NCBI GenBank assembly: GCA_051003795.1
Contig: JBPCKZ010000216.1
Location: 1 to 64,000, forward strand
Source of the DNA: JALYXS01 sp051003795
GTDB lineage: Bacteria; Acidobacteriota; Terriglobia; Bryobacterales; Bryobacteraceae
DNA length: 64,000 bases
Direction: 5' to 3'
Shown here: positions 34,711 to 43,888 of the stretch, one piece after another
Numbering within the stretch: position 1 is the stretch's first letter
How the letters are laid out: each line of letters opens with the position of its first letter
Position numbers and translations under genes: made by a program
Notes under the pieces: generated by a model
What the model saw: only the letters and a program-made list of their open reading frames with translations
Database searches by the model: none
What the model was told of the DNA's origin: nothing

Positions 34711-37088
34711 CGCCCGCGGCAGCCGCTCCATCGCGGAATATTCGCCGCGGGGCAGCCCAAATTATCGCCCTTTCGGTCGTTCTGCTGATAGCCGCCGGGT
34801 TCGCGGCGCCGTACATGCGCGCGGACAGCTACCGCGAACGAATTCGCGCCGCGCTCGAAACCGCGCTGGCGCGCAAAGTCACGCTGGGCGAGGTACGGCT
34901 AAACCTTTTCACGGGTCCCGGATTCCAGGTTGACGATGTCGTTATAGGCGAAGATCCGGCTCTCGGCGCGGAGCCGTTCGCGTATGTGCCCACGCTCCGA
35001 GCCACGCCCCGGCTGTGGCCGTTGTGGACGGGGCGGCTCGAGTTTGCCTCCGTAAGCCTGGATGAGGCGCAAGTAAACCTGGCTCGAATCGCGGCTCCCA
35101 CGGGCGAGGTCCGATGGAATTTCGCGCCGCTGCTAAGGCCCGGCATTCTGCGGGCGTTTCCGAATATCGGCTTGCGGTCGGGGCGCATCAATTTCAAAGC
35201 CGGCAATACCAAGTCGATTTTTTATTTGATCAATGCCGATCTCGATATCACTCCGCCTTCCTCTCGCGGCGGAGATTGGCGCGTACAGTTTCGCGGCGAA
35301 CCGGCGCGCTCGGACCGGCCCGCGTTCGGCTCGGGAAGTTTCCAGGCGAAAGGCCGCTGGCGCGAAGGCGGCAATCTCGAACTCGACCTGCAATTAAGAA
35401 AAAGTGAAATCGCCGACGTATCGACGCTCATTAATGGCGAGGAAATAGGCGTGCACGGTCTCATTTCCGGCCAGGCGCACCTGGCTGGTCCCCTGAATGC
35501 GCTCGGGCTCGACGGGCGGATGAATATCGAAGACGTTCACCGCTGGGACCAAAGCGTTCCCAACGACGCGGGTTGGCCGCTGATCCTGAGCGGGCGGCTG
35601 AACACGACCGCTCAAGAGTTTAAGCTTTACGCGCGCGTGGCAGGCCGGGCCGCCGACCGCGATTCCAATCGTGCCAAACCCATGTTATCCGCGGAATATC
35701 GCGTTACCGGCTATCTATCGCAGCCGCGCTGGGGCCTGCTGGTGAACTGCGATCGATTTCCACTGGAGCCGCTGCTGGCCTTCGCGCGGCATATGGGAGT
35801 TGCCGCGCCCGAGCGGTTGCACGCGACCGGCACGCTCGATGGCAGCGTGGGGTATACGGGGAAGGGCGTCATGGAAGGTCAACTCGCTTTTCACGATACG
35901 GCGCTCGCGCTTTCAGATTCGGCTCCGGTTCAATTTGAAAATGCGCGGATCGTGTTGAACGGCGGCCACGGTCGTCTTACGCCGGCGCTCGCCCGCACCG
36001 CGCAAGGCGATACGGCACGAATTGAAGGCGATTACGAATTCGCGACGCAAACGCTCGATCTGAATATTTCGACCGAAACGATGAGCATTGCGTCGCTGCG
36101 CGGCCAGGCGGCCTTGGCGAGAGTGCCATTGCTCGAGCAGATTCAGTCGGGTAATTGGAACGGACATCTCCGGTATCGAGAGAAGCCCGGCGTTGCGGGC
36201 GCGTGGAGCGGCCAAGTCGAATTGAGCGATGCCGATCTCCCGTTCGCCGGATTTTCGACCCCGGTGCGGCTCGATTCCGCGCGGGCCGATATCGACGGGG
36301 GCGCCGTGAACATGCAAGGAATTCGCGCGCATGTCGGAACGATAGCGGGACAAGGCGAGTACCGCTACGATCCGGGAGAGCCGCGCCCTCATCGCTTTCG
36401 GTTTTCGATCCCCGAGCTCGATGCCGCGAATCTGGAATCGGTCCTCATGCCGGCGCTGCGTCACGGAAGCCTGATCTCAATGGCGTTAAGCCTGGGACGC
36501 ACGCCCGTGCCGGACTGGATGCGCGAGTGGCACGCCGAAGGCGCGGTGCAAGTCGGCGTGCTGCACGTTGGAGCCTTGGTCTTTCAGCGCGTGCGGTCGC
36601 GCCTCCTTTGGGATTCCATGCACGCCGTGTTTCCCGATCTTCAGGCGCGTTTCCAGAATGGGACGGTAGTATCGCGCGCGACTGTCGATTTAAGAGAGCG
36701 GACGCCCGCCTATCGCGTTTCGGCGCGCTGGAATAAGGTCGACTGGAAGGGCGGCAAGCTCGATGCCGATACCCTGGTGGAGACCTCCGGAACGGGGCGG
36801 GACACGCTCGCGAATCTCCATTCCGAAGGCTCCTTTACGGCACGCGGCGTGGAGATCGCCCCGCCGGATCGATTCAAGACCGTCGCCGGATGCTATGAGC
36901 TGGCGGCGGGCAAGATTCCGCGCGCGCGTTTCACCGGATTGCAGATGGTTACCGGCGACGATTACTATCTCGGAGACGGGCTTGCCCGGCCCGATGGGCA
37001 ACTGGTACTGGCACTCGCCAGCGGCGACAAGCGATTACATTTGACCGGGACGCTTGAGGGCAGCGGGACGTTGCGCGAGACGCCATAA
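34707..37088 (+). CDS. AsmA-family envelope protein
   Basis: 793 aa. A single N-terminal membrane helix (QIIALSVVLLIAAGFAAPYM) is followed by an AsmA-type domain (ARKVTLGEVRLNLFTGPGFQ) and a very long beta-rich periplasmic body with repeated FQARFQ / GEYRYD-type strands. AsmA-like proteins are proposed to carry phospholipids between the two membranes. The start overlaps the MobA-like stop (ATGA). Co-transcription with Mo-cofactor genes is unusual and its meaning is unclear. Confidence 0.8.
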   Translation: MTPAAAAPSRNIRRGAAQIIALSVVLLIAAGFAAPYMRADSYRERIRAALETALARKVTLGEVRLNLFTGPGFQVDDVVIGEDPALGAEPFAYVPTLRATPRLWPLWTGRLEFASVSLDEAQVNLARIAAPTGEVRWNFAPLLRPGILRAFPNIGLRSGRINFKAGNTKSIFYLINADLDITPPSSRGGDWRVQFRGEPARSDRPAFGSGSFQAKGRWREGGNLELDLQLRKSEIADVSTLINGEEIGVHGLISGQAHLAGPLNALGLDGRMNIEDVHRWDQSVPNDAGWPLILSGRLNTTAQEFKLYARVAGRAADRDSNRAKPMLSAEYRVTGYLSQPRWGLLVNCDRFPLEPLLAFARHMGVAAPERLHATGTLDGSVGYTGKGVMEGQLAFHDTALALSDSAPVQFENARIVLNGGHGRLTPALARTAQGDTARIEGDYEFATQTLDLNISTETMSIASLRGQAALARVPLLEQIQSGNWNGHLRYREKPGVAGAWSGQVELSDADLPFAGFSTPVRLDSARADIDGGAVNMQGIRAHVGTIAGQGEYRYDPGEPRPHRFRFSIPELDAANLESVLMPALRHGSLISMALSLGRTPVPDWMREWHAEGAVQVGVLHVGALVFQRVRSRLLWDSMHAVFPDLQARFQNGTVVSRATVDLRERTPAYRVSARWNKVDWKGGKLDADTLVETSGTGRDTLANLHSEGSFTARGVEIAPPDRFKTVAGCYELAAGKIPRARFTGLQMVTGDDYYLGDGLARPDGQLVLALASGDKRLHLTGTLEGSGTLRETP

Positions 37089-37129
37089 GGCCAAGCCGCG
37101 GCGGCAAGCGCGACCGCCCAACGCCGCAT

Positions 37130-38458
37130 TTACTTGGGATCCAGATACTCGATCCAGCTCGTCATCATCTCTTCCTCGCTCTTATCGCCCCACCGGATGG
37201 CCTTTCGGGGATCGGGATTCGCGCCATTGTTCGCGCTGTTGTCGTAATGCACGGTGACAGTGAGGGTGCTGCCTTTCTCAACCAGGATCGGCTGCTCGAA
37301 TCGATACACCAACTGCCAGTCGAACTTGTAATACGGCACGGAAAGGAGCGTTTCGCGGCGGCCATCGGGGCGCGCTAAGTCATAGCGCGCGTCCTTCCCG
37401 CGATAGTGCATGTGGGGCGTGATTGAGAGCAGCAGCTTGTCCTTTTCAAACGTGTAGCAGCGCTTAACTTCGTGATTTGGCGCGCCCGGCGGGATGAGGA
37501 AGAAGAAGTTCCGCAGGTCCATGCGGCGCAAAATCCGCTCGGGCGGCCCAGGCGCCAGGTACAGGCCGACGCTGGTGCGGTCGGTTTGGGAATCGTCCTT
37601 GCTTCGCGCGTAATGAATCACGAATTCGAGCTTGGACCCCGGCGCGATCCATTTCGCCGTGCCGCCCGGAAACACATCGGGCGCGCGCCCAGGCAAATAC
37701 GATGCCAGCGCGCCTTCTTGAAACCCGTTTATGTAGGGCAGGTCCGGAGCGTCCGCCGCGCACGAATTATCGAGGACTGGAGCGTCGTCGCGAATACGCG
37801 TCAGATCGCCATCCGTGAGTAGGTAAGGGCCGAGGATGTTCATCGATTGGATCGTGGTCGCTCCCGGTTGCCGCTCGCCCGCCACCACGTTGACGTGGCC
37901 GTGATGCACCACCCGGCGATTTCCGGGCCGGAGCTCCGCCGCGCGAATCCAGATTCCCTCTTTCAGATTCGTAGGCACAACGAAGTGTTGGTAACTGTCA
38001 ATTCCGCGCTTCACCACATAGTCTTTGCCGATATCGACGACGATGTCTGGTTTCCCGAGGCTCCAGCCCTCGGAAAAAGCGGGAGCGGGCGGAAGATCGC
38101 GCGGATCGCCCTCCCTCGCGCCGCCGTCCACCCAGGCTTTCACGATTTCGAGTTCCTGGGCGGACAGCCGGGCGTCGTTCGAAAACTTGCCGTAGTGCGG
38201 ATCGGCCAGCCAGGGCGGCATGTTGCGCGACAGCACCGCCTCCTTGATCGAGGCAGCCCAGGGGCGGGCGGACTTATAGTCGAGGAGCGACATCGGCGCG
38301 ACGCTGTTCGGCCGGTGGCATTGCACGCAGTGCCTGAAGAAAATCGGCGCGACATCACTGGTAAACGCCGGGGCTGGCTTGGTATCCACCGTCGCGGCGA
38401 AGAGAGCGGATGCGAGAGCGCAAACGAGAATGAGCGGGGGGGTACTCGGGCGGTTCAT
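37130..38458 (-). CDS. Secreted c-type haem / Cu-monooxygenase-like protein
   Basis: 442 aa with a signal peptide (ILVCALASALFAA). A c-type haem site CVQCHRP is near residue 45, followed by the cytochrome-like segment PMSLLDYKSARPWAASI and NMPPWLADPHYG. The C-terminal half resembles the copper type II ascorbate-dependent monooxygenase fold, with VVHHGHVN, HMHYRGKDARYD and TVTVHYDNSANN. The family is common in Acidobacteriota and Planctomycetes and its substrate is unknown. It converges on the AsmA-like gene, with a 41-bp gap and no strong terminator visible. Confidence 0.8.
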   Translation of the reverse strand: MNRPSTPPLILVCALASALFAATVDTKPAPAFTSDVAPIFFRHCVQCHRPNSVAPMSLLDYKSARPWAASIKEAVLSRNMPPWLADPHYGKFSNDARLSAQELEIVKAWVDGGAREGDPRDLPPAPAFSEGWSLGKPDIVVDIGKDYVVKRGIDSYQHFVVPTNLKEGIWIRAAELRPGNRRVVHHGHVNVVAGERQPGATTIQSMNILGPYLLTDGDLTRIRDDAPVLDNSCAADAPDLPYINGFQEGALASYLPGRAPDVFPGGTAKWIAPGSKLEFVIHYARSKDDSQTDRTSVGLYLAPGPPERILRRMDLRNFFFLIPPGAPNHEVKRCYTFEKDKLLLSITPHMHYRGKDARYDLARPDGRRETLLSVPYYKFDWQLVYRFEQPILVEKGSTLTVTVHYDNSANNGANPDPRKAIRWGDKSEEEMMTSWIEYLDPK

Positions 38459-38667
38459 CTCTGCTATTCGGACAGTATCATATCCCAGTACCCGCCAACC
38501 CCCGCGCGACCCGGGTTACGGCGCAGCGTGAAGATGGGGCACATTACCTAAGTGAGTCACGTTCGAACCCAAGCAAGGGTGCATGCGGCACCGCGAGGCT
38601 CGAACTGCCGGGCGCAAGACAAATCATTATCGCCAATAGCTGCAATTCACTTAAGACGTCGTATAAG

Positions 38668-39050
38668 ATGAACCCATCGCAAGCGGCGAAAATGCTTCAG
38701 TCGCCCTCACCATCCCTCGATTGCAAAGGGAGCGCCGGGAATGGAACGTCTTTCGAAGGAAGCGAGACGATTCAAGGTATCGCCACGGAGAAATACTCTT
38801 ATTTGAATGAGAGCTCCAACGGGGTGCTGAATCTCGCCGCCTTTGGTTGCTTGATTGTTCAAAAAGTCGATACGTGGAAACGTTCCGATGGATCTTTATC
38901 TGGTTCTAAAACCTTTGAGCAGCTTGTACACATCGACCCGGTGGCGTCCCAAAGTGCTTTCTCCATCCCTCCGGATTACCGCGAGGTTTCGCCTGCAAAG
39001 ATGCTTCAAGCAAGGGCTAAATGCCGGTTTCTCCATCCAGGGGTAAATGC
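38668..39050 (+). pseudogene. Remnant of a hypothetical gene (DUF4412-like)
   Basis: Residues GSETIQGIATEKYSYLNESS and AFSIPPDYREVSPAKMLQA look like a real secreted-protein C-terminus. After about 39020 the frame continues only as a shadow of the beta-helix gene. The 5' part of a normal gene is missing, and the N-terminus here is arbitrary. A short doubled motif (TAAATGCCGG near 39018 and 39042) marks the junction. The 209-bp stretch upstream (38459-38667) shows nothing coding. Confidence 0.45.
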
Positions 39051-39193
39051 CGGAGTGCCAACGCCCGATGCTCAGCGACCTGCACTACCAAGAGTCGAAT
39101 CCCAATGCTCGCTGAAGATCTGGGACGTCAGTACCCGCCAAACTCCGCGCCGTAGCTATTTGAGAGCGCGGCCAGCAAAATGGAATCAGAGTC

Positions 39194-40153
39194 ATGCCGC
39201 TGCTATTCCTCATGCTGCTCGTTGCGACCGTTCAGGCATCTCCGCTGAATGTCCGGTTGCTTGGAGCGGCCGGCGACGGAATAGCCGACGACTCCGGCAG
39301 CATCCAGTCGGCCATCGATCGAGTGAACGCGGAAGGCGGCTGCGTGTACATTCCGGCGGGCACGTACCGCCTGGGGCGTACATTGACAGTCAAAGTAGCC
39401 GCCCTTCGCGGATTGTGCATCGCCGGCGACGGGCCTACGTCGGTTCTCCTGGCGGCGGGCGACGGGGCGGGACTCGAAATCACCGGAACCGCCGGACTAA
39501 GTTACGAGTTAGTCTATCTATCCGGCTTCAAGATCAAGAGCGCGCCCGGAAGCGGCATGTCGGCTGGCCTGCACATGGCCGGCGTTGCCGGTTTCGGCAT
39601 CGCGAACCTGCAAATCGACGGCAGCGAAGGAAGCATGCAATACGGGTTGCTGCTTTCGGGCGCGCAACAGGGTTATATCAAAGGCGGCTTGAACTACCGG
39701 GCCGCGGTGGGGGTCGGATTAGAGGATTCTTCGAATGGCGTTGAGATCAGCGGGGTCAGCTTCAACGACCTGGACGCCGCGGTGCAAGTGACGGGCGTTG
39801 ACGATGGTTTTTTTCACGCCAATCACGCGACGAGTTCGCGTTACGGCGTCCACATCATTTCGACGGGTAGCGGCGCTTACATTATCGAGTCGAATCATTT
39901 TGAGTTACACGCGAGCGGATCGATTTATCAGGAGGCCGGACTCACGTTCGTGCGGAATAACGTCTTCTACAACAAGGAAACCGAACTGGACATAGCCGCT
40001 GGAACCTCGCTGATCAGCGAGAACCTGATCAACGGAACGGTCTCGTTCGGAGCCGGCATTACAAGAAGCGTGTTCCGGGATAATATCTGCTTCGGGCATT
40101 TGCTCGATCATAGCCGCGGCGGCGTGGCGTTCTCCGGGGAACGCGGAAATTAG
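39194..40153 (+). CDS. Secreted right-handed beta-helix (pectate-lyase-like) protein
   Basis: 319 aa with a signal peptide (LLFLMLLVATVQA). The N-terminal motif VRLLGAAGDGIADDSGSIQS with YIPAGTYRL is typical of pectate-lyase superfamily / tailspike-like beta-helices. Stacked beta-helix coils run through about residues 90-300. No catalytic Asp/Arg set can be assigned, so the sugar target is unknown. A NodU-type carbamoyltransferase gene lies convergently downstream. Confidence 0.75.
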   Translation: MPLLFLMLLVATVQASPLNVRLLGAAGDGIADDSGSIQSAIDRVNAEGGCVYIPAGTYRLGRTLTVKVAALRGLCIAGDGPTSVLLAAGDGAGLEITGTAGLSYELVYLSGFKIKSAPGSGMSAGLHMAGVAGFGIANLQIDGSEGSMQYGLLLSGAQQGYIKGGLNYRAAVGVGLEDSSNGVEISGVSFNDLDAAVQVTGVDDGFFHANHATSSRYGVHIISTGSGAYIIESNHFELHASGSIYQEAGLTFVRNNVFYNKETELDIAAGTSLISENLINGTVSFGAGITRSVFRDNICFGHLLDHSRGGVAFSGERGN

Positions 40154-40187
40154 GCAGGCTCGGTACCCGTTGGCAGGCAGTTAGCGG

Positions 40188-41765
40188 TCACTTCCGCAAG
40201 AAGAAATTTCCCACGAACATGGCGTCGATTCCGGAAGAATAAAAGCTTCGCACCGCGTCGCGCGGCGTGCAAACCAGCGGCTCTCCGAACAGATTGAAGG
40301 ACGTGTTGTACAGCACCGGCATGCCCGTCTTTTTTCCGGCGGCGTGAAGCAGATTCCAATACAGTGGATTGTCCTCGCGCGACACGACATGCACGCGAAT
40401 CAGATCGTCCGCGAGAATCGCCGCCTTGAATTTCTCGCGGTAAGACGGCTTCACCCGTCCCACGGTGGCGAGAAATCGCGCATTCGGACCCGCTTCGAAA
40501 TACTCCTCCGCCGCCTCGGCGGGCACCGACGCGGCGAACTTCCGGAACGACTCCCGATGTTTGATATACGCGTTCAAATTTTCGGTCGAGTACGGATCGA
40601 GCGGAGAAGCCAGGATGCTGCGATTGCCTAGCGCGCGGGGGCCGAACTCCATGCGCCCGTGCATCCATGCCAGGATTTTGTTCTCGAGAAGCTGCTGGAC
40701 GGCGGTCTCGACCAACTCGCCGGTGGTAAGCAAATAGCGGAAACGCAGCTTGCAATTTTCGAGCACGCGCTTGATCTCTTCGGCCTGAAAACTTGGGCCG
40801 AGACAATAGTTTTCGAGATCGATACGGGCGGATTGTTGGAACACTTCGTGCCACGCGTAAAGCAAGGCCCCCAGCGCAGTGCCGGAATTGCCAGCCGCCG
40901 GCTGCACGAAAACCTCATCGAAACGCCCGGAGCGCTCCAGCGCCGACACGAGCAGCGCGTTTAGTCCGAGGCCCCCCGCAAGGCAGAGGTTCGCGCCTTT
41001 TCCCGCGATCCGAAGCACCGTTTCTTCAATGGCGAGCTGCAGGCTGGCGGCAATATCGGCGCGCATCTCATCCGGAATCGGCGCACTATCTCCAAGGCCC
41101 AGCCGGGCAAAGAACTTTCCGCTGAATCCGCCATTTGAAAGACGCGCGGCATCGAAAAAAGCGCTGTCGAGCTGAGGGGTTGCGCCCTCGCCGGCGAACA
41201 GCATATCGAGGAACAAATCACGAAAACGCGGTTCGCCGGCAACCGAGAGCCATTGCACCTTGTGCTCATCCGCATTGGCGCTAAAACCGAGCAGCTGCGT
41301 TACACGCCCGTAAAGACCGCCGAGCGAATCGGGATAGTAGAACTCGTTTTCGAGCGCGAGCCGGTTTTGGTCCCCATGCCACACCGCGCCGCAACGCAGA
41401 TCTCCCGCGCGGTCGAGGGTAACGACCTTGGCTTGGGCGAATGGCGATGCGTAAAACGCCGATGCCGCATGGGCCACGTGGTGCTCGATGAGAATCGTGC
41501 GGCTGCGCGGGAAGCGGGCGCGCAGTTCAAGGTGCAGGGTAGCTTCCGGACTGTTCGAGATGGGCCGGACGAGCGCGACGCAATCGATGTCATTGGGATC
41601 GAGCGCCGCCAATTGAAGGCAAGCGGCGATTGAGCGTTCGGGAAGTCCGCCGGGGCGGCCGCGGCGGGCGATCTTTGCCTCTTCAATGGCCGCGGCGAGA
41701 TGGCCGTCTCTTAGAATGGCCGTGGCCGCGTCGCCCAGGACGCCGCCGATTCCGAGAATGTTCAT
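40188..41765 (-). CDS. NodU/TobZ-family carbamoyltransferase
   Basis: 525 aa. The N-terminal Kae1-like domain has the metal-binding region IEHHVAHAASAFYASPF and a glycine loop (LCLAGGLGLNALLVSAL). The C-terminal YrdC-like domain has WMHGRMEFGPRALGNRSIL and VLYNTSFNLFGEPLVCTPRD. These enzymes carbamoylate sugars, antibiotics or polysaccharides. No biosynthesis cluster is adjacent; the neighbours are gltX and the beta-helix gene. It begins directly after the gltX stop, so the two may be co-transcribed. Substrate unknown. Confidence 0.9.
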   Translation of the reverse strand: MNILGIGGVLGDAATAILRDGHLAAAIEEAKIARRGRPGGLPERSIAACLQLAALDPNDIDCVALVRPISNSPEATLHLELRARFPRSRTILIEHHVAHAASAFYASPFAQAKVVTLDRAGDLRCGAVWHGDQNRLALENEFYYPDSLGGLYGRVTQLLGFSANADEHKVQWLSVAGEPRFRDLFLDMLFAGEGATPQLDSAFFDAARLSNGGFSGKFFARLGLGDSAPIPDEMRADIAASLQLAIEETVLRIAGKGANLCLAGGLGLNALLVSALERSGRFDEVFVQPAAGNSGTALGALLYAWHEVFQQSARIDLENYCLGPSFQAEEIKRVLENCKLRFRYLLTTGELVETAVQQLLENKILAWMHGRMEFGPRALGNRSILASPLDPYSTENLNAYIKHRESFRKFAASVPAEAAEEYFEAGPNARFLATVGRVKPSYREKFKAAILADDLIRVHVVSREDNPLYWNLLHAAGKKTGMPVLYNTSFNLFGEPLVCTPRDAVRSFYSSGIDAMFVGNFFLRK

Positions 41766-43190
41766 TTACTTTGCCGAGGCCAGTCTCGCGATCGCTCGCT
41801 CGCGCCCAATCGCCGTGAAAACGTGGAACGCGCCCGGCCCCACGGCCTGTCCCGTCAGTGCCGCTCGCGCGGCGTTGATCAGCAACCCCGCCTTCACGCA
41901 GCGTTCCGCGCACAGCTTCCGCAACTCCGCCTCCACGCTTTGCTCCGTGAATTCGGAACTGGCCGCCAAACGCCGGCTTAGCTCGATCAGCCCTTCGCGC
42001 GCGCCCGGCTGATCCAGTTTCGCGAGCGCATCGGGTTCAATTCGAAAATCGTCGCTGAAGTACGCGCGTCCCCGTCCGGCGAAATCGTGCAGGGTAAAGA
42101 AGCGGGCGCGCAGCAGATCGACCGTGTGCGCCAGCCACGGCGCCGGATAGGGAACGGTCAGCGAGGCGCGCGGCAGTTCCGTCTCGACGTACGGCACAAG
42201 GTCTTCGACAGGCATCGAACGCAAATGCTGCGAGTTCAACCACAGCGCCTTGGGATCGATCGGGTCGTCTTCCCTGAAATTCACCACCGCATTGCTGCGA
42301 TTCACGCCGTCCAATGTGAACGCGTCGACAAGCTCCTGGCGCGACATTTGCTCGCGGTTGTCTTTCGGGGACCAGCCGAGCAGGCACAAAAAGTTGACGT
42401 ACGCTTGCGGCAGAAATCCGCAATCCCGATATGTCGTAACGCTTACGACAGGCCCATGCTTGCGCTTGGAAAGTTTGGCGCCATCGGGAGCGACAAGGAG
42501 TGGAAGGTGCGCGAATTGCGGCGGTTGCACGCCGGCCGCCTCGAAGATCAGCACGTGTTTGAAGGTGTTCGAAAGATGATCCTGCCCGCGAATGACGTGG
42601 CTGATGCGCAGATCGGTATCGTCGGCGCACGAGGCAAGATGGTAGGTCGGCGTTCCGTCGCTGCGCAACAGCGCGAAGTCCTCGATGTCCGCCGTGGACT
42701 TCGACTGCTCCCCATACACCAGATCGCCGAAGCGGACCTCGGCGAGCGTGTCGCGCGGCACGCGAAAGCGGATCACGTAGCCTTCGCCGGCGGCCGCGCG
42801 CCGGTCGCTTTCCGCGCGGGATAACTCGCGCATCCCGGCATTGAACAGCCACGGACCCGCGGCTCGCGATCGCTCGCCCTCGCCGTGATCCGCCGGTGTG
42901 AAATCGCGATAGGCTAACCCCTTTTCGAAAATGCTCCCGGCGATCTGGCGATGAAGCGCGAGCCGGTCGGATTGCCGGTACTGCTCGTCCCACCCGAGAC
43001 CCAGCCAGTTCAACCCGTCGAAGATCGATTGCAACGACTCGCCGGTGTTGCGCTCGATATCGGTATCGTCGATGCGGAGAATCATTGTGCCGCCATTTCC
43101 GCGAGCGTAGAGCCAATTGAAAATGAACGTGCGGGCGCTGCCGATGTGCAGAAAACCGGTGGGAGAAGGAGCGAAACGGACGCGCAACAT
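41766..43190 (-). CDS. gltX: Glutamate--tRNA ligase
   Basis: 474 aa. The class I signatures are RFAPSPTGFLHIGSARTF (HIGH-type HIGS) and KLSKRKHGP (KMSKS-type). The cysteine-containing zinc insert of E. coli GltX is absent. The anticodon-binding C-terminal domain follows (SEFTEQSVEAELRKLC). It charges tRNA-Glu (and in many bacteria tRNA-Gln). The tRNA-Val gene lies divergently 79 bp upstream. Confidence 0.95.
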   Translation of the reverse strand: MLRVRFAPSPTGFLHIGSARTFIFNWLYARGNGGTMILRIDDTDIERNTGESLQSIFDGLNWLGLGWDEQYRQSDRLALHRQIAGSIFEKGLAYRDFTPADHGEGERSRAAGPWLFNAGMRELSRAESDRRAAAGEGYVIRFRVPRDTLAEVRFGDLVYGEQSKSTADIEDFALLRSDGTPTYHLASCADDTDLRISHVIRGQDHLSNTFKHVLIFEAAGVQPPQFAHLPLLVAPDGAKLSKRKHGPVVSVTTYRDCGFLPQAYVNFLCLLGWSPKDNREQMSRQELVDAFTLDGVNRSNAVVNFREDDPIDPKALWLNSQHLRSMPVEDLVPYVETELPRASLTVPYPAPWLAHTVDLLRARFFTLHDFAGRGRAYFSDDFRIEPDALAKLDQPGAREGLIELSRRLAASSEFTEQSVEAELRKLCAERCVKAGLLINAARAALTGQAVGPGAFHVFTAIGRERAIARLASAK

Positions 43191-43268
43191 GAATAGGCCA
43201 GTATAGCGTGGGGCTTCGCTGCGGAAGCCGCGCCCGATGGAGTAGAATCAACCAAGTACCCGCTAGCC

Positions 43269-43345
43269 GGGCGCGTAGCTCAGTTGGTTAGAGCGCCTGC
43301 TTCACACGCAGGAGGTCGCAGGTTCGAGTCCTGCCGCGCCCACCA
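43269..43345 (+). tRNA. tRNA-Val (anticodon CAC)
   Basis: Acceptor GGGCGCG pairs with CGCGCCC, the 3' CCA is encoded, and the anticodon stem CCTGC/GCAGG encloses TTCACAC with anticodon CAC (reads GUG). T-arm GCAGG-TTCGAGT-CCTGC is intact. A TAGAAT possible -10 lies at 43243-43248. The 3' 45 bases recur at 46973-47017. Confidence 0.95.
43301..43345 (+). repeat. Left direct repeat (attL-like) in tRNA-Val
   Basis: 45 bases starting exactly at the first base of the anticodon loop and ending at the CCA recur at 46973-47017 with one mismatch (T at 43316 against C). The match stops at once on the 5' side. Confidence 0.9.
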
Positions 43346-43888
43346 TTATAATCAATAACTTCCGGCCATGCCTCTCGGGAAAACTGAGTACCATGAGAGC
43401 GAAAGTGGGTAGGCAGTTGGATGGGCTGATTTTCCTGCGGGATAAGCAGGCGATCAGCTTGTTCCCCTGCGTTCATCAGCTTTGAGTCCGCAACTCTTCT
43501 TTTCGCCTCAAGCCGCTGACCCACCTGTTAAGTGCGTTCATTTCTGGTGAATACCTTTCGGTACTTTCGGATGAGGTGACGCCGACGTCGGACGTTGAAC
43601 GGGTTTGTAAGCAAAAACCGACGGAGAAGGAAGGAGAGGCGAAAAGGTGCGTATGGAATTCAGTGAAACGCTGCGGTTTACCGGTTGCGATGTTTTAGAG
43701 CAGGCCGAAGATCGCGTTTGGAGCCAAAAGGCGCTGCAGCCAGCCATGCGGCAAGCGAAAATACTTGCAGATTTCGGGATCCGAAGGCGTATTATATGTA
43801 TTATATACTGAGTCGGACCGGGAAGCGCAAAGCGGAAATCCCGGTAGTTTAGACTGTTTTTTAAAGTCTCCGAGAGAGGGTTCCGGTT
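43346..43888. other. 543-bp stretch before the metzincin gene; no clear gene
   Basis: No convincing gene is seen on either strand apart from a possible 52-codon frame at 43653-43811. A minus-strand frame starting in this stretch reads through the tRNA antisense and is an artefact. AT-rich segments at about 43788-43809 (TATTAT, TATACT) may be the promoter of the downstream genes; TTGCAG at 43765-43770 is a weak -35. Confidence 0.4.
43653..43811 (+). CDS. Possible 52-aa peptide in the tRNA-Val cassette
   Basis: The frame begins MEFSETLRFTGCDVLEQ and ends CIIY. AAGG lies about 8 nt before the ATG. No family is recognised and the composition is unremarkable. It could equally be leader sequence of the metzincin transcript. 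Low confidence. Confidence 0.2.
   Translation: MEFSETLRFTGCDVLEQAEDRVWSQKALQPAMRQAKILADFGIRRRIICIIY

Noticed and set aside
43288..43524. Minus-strand 78-aa open frame containing GRTRTCDLLRVKQAL
   Set aside because: This is the antisense translation of tRNA-Val, a well-known annotation artefact.
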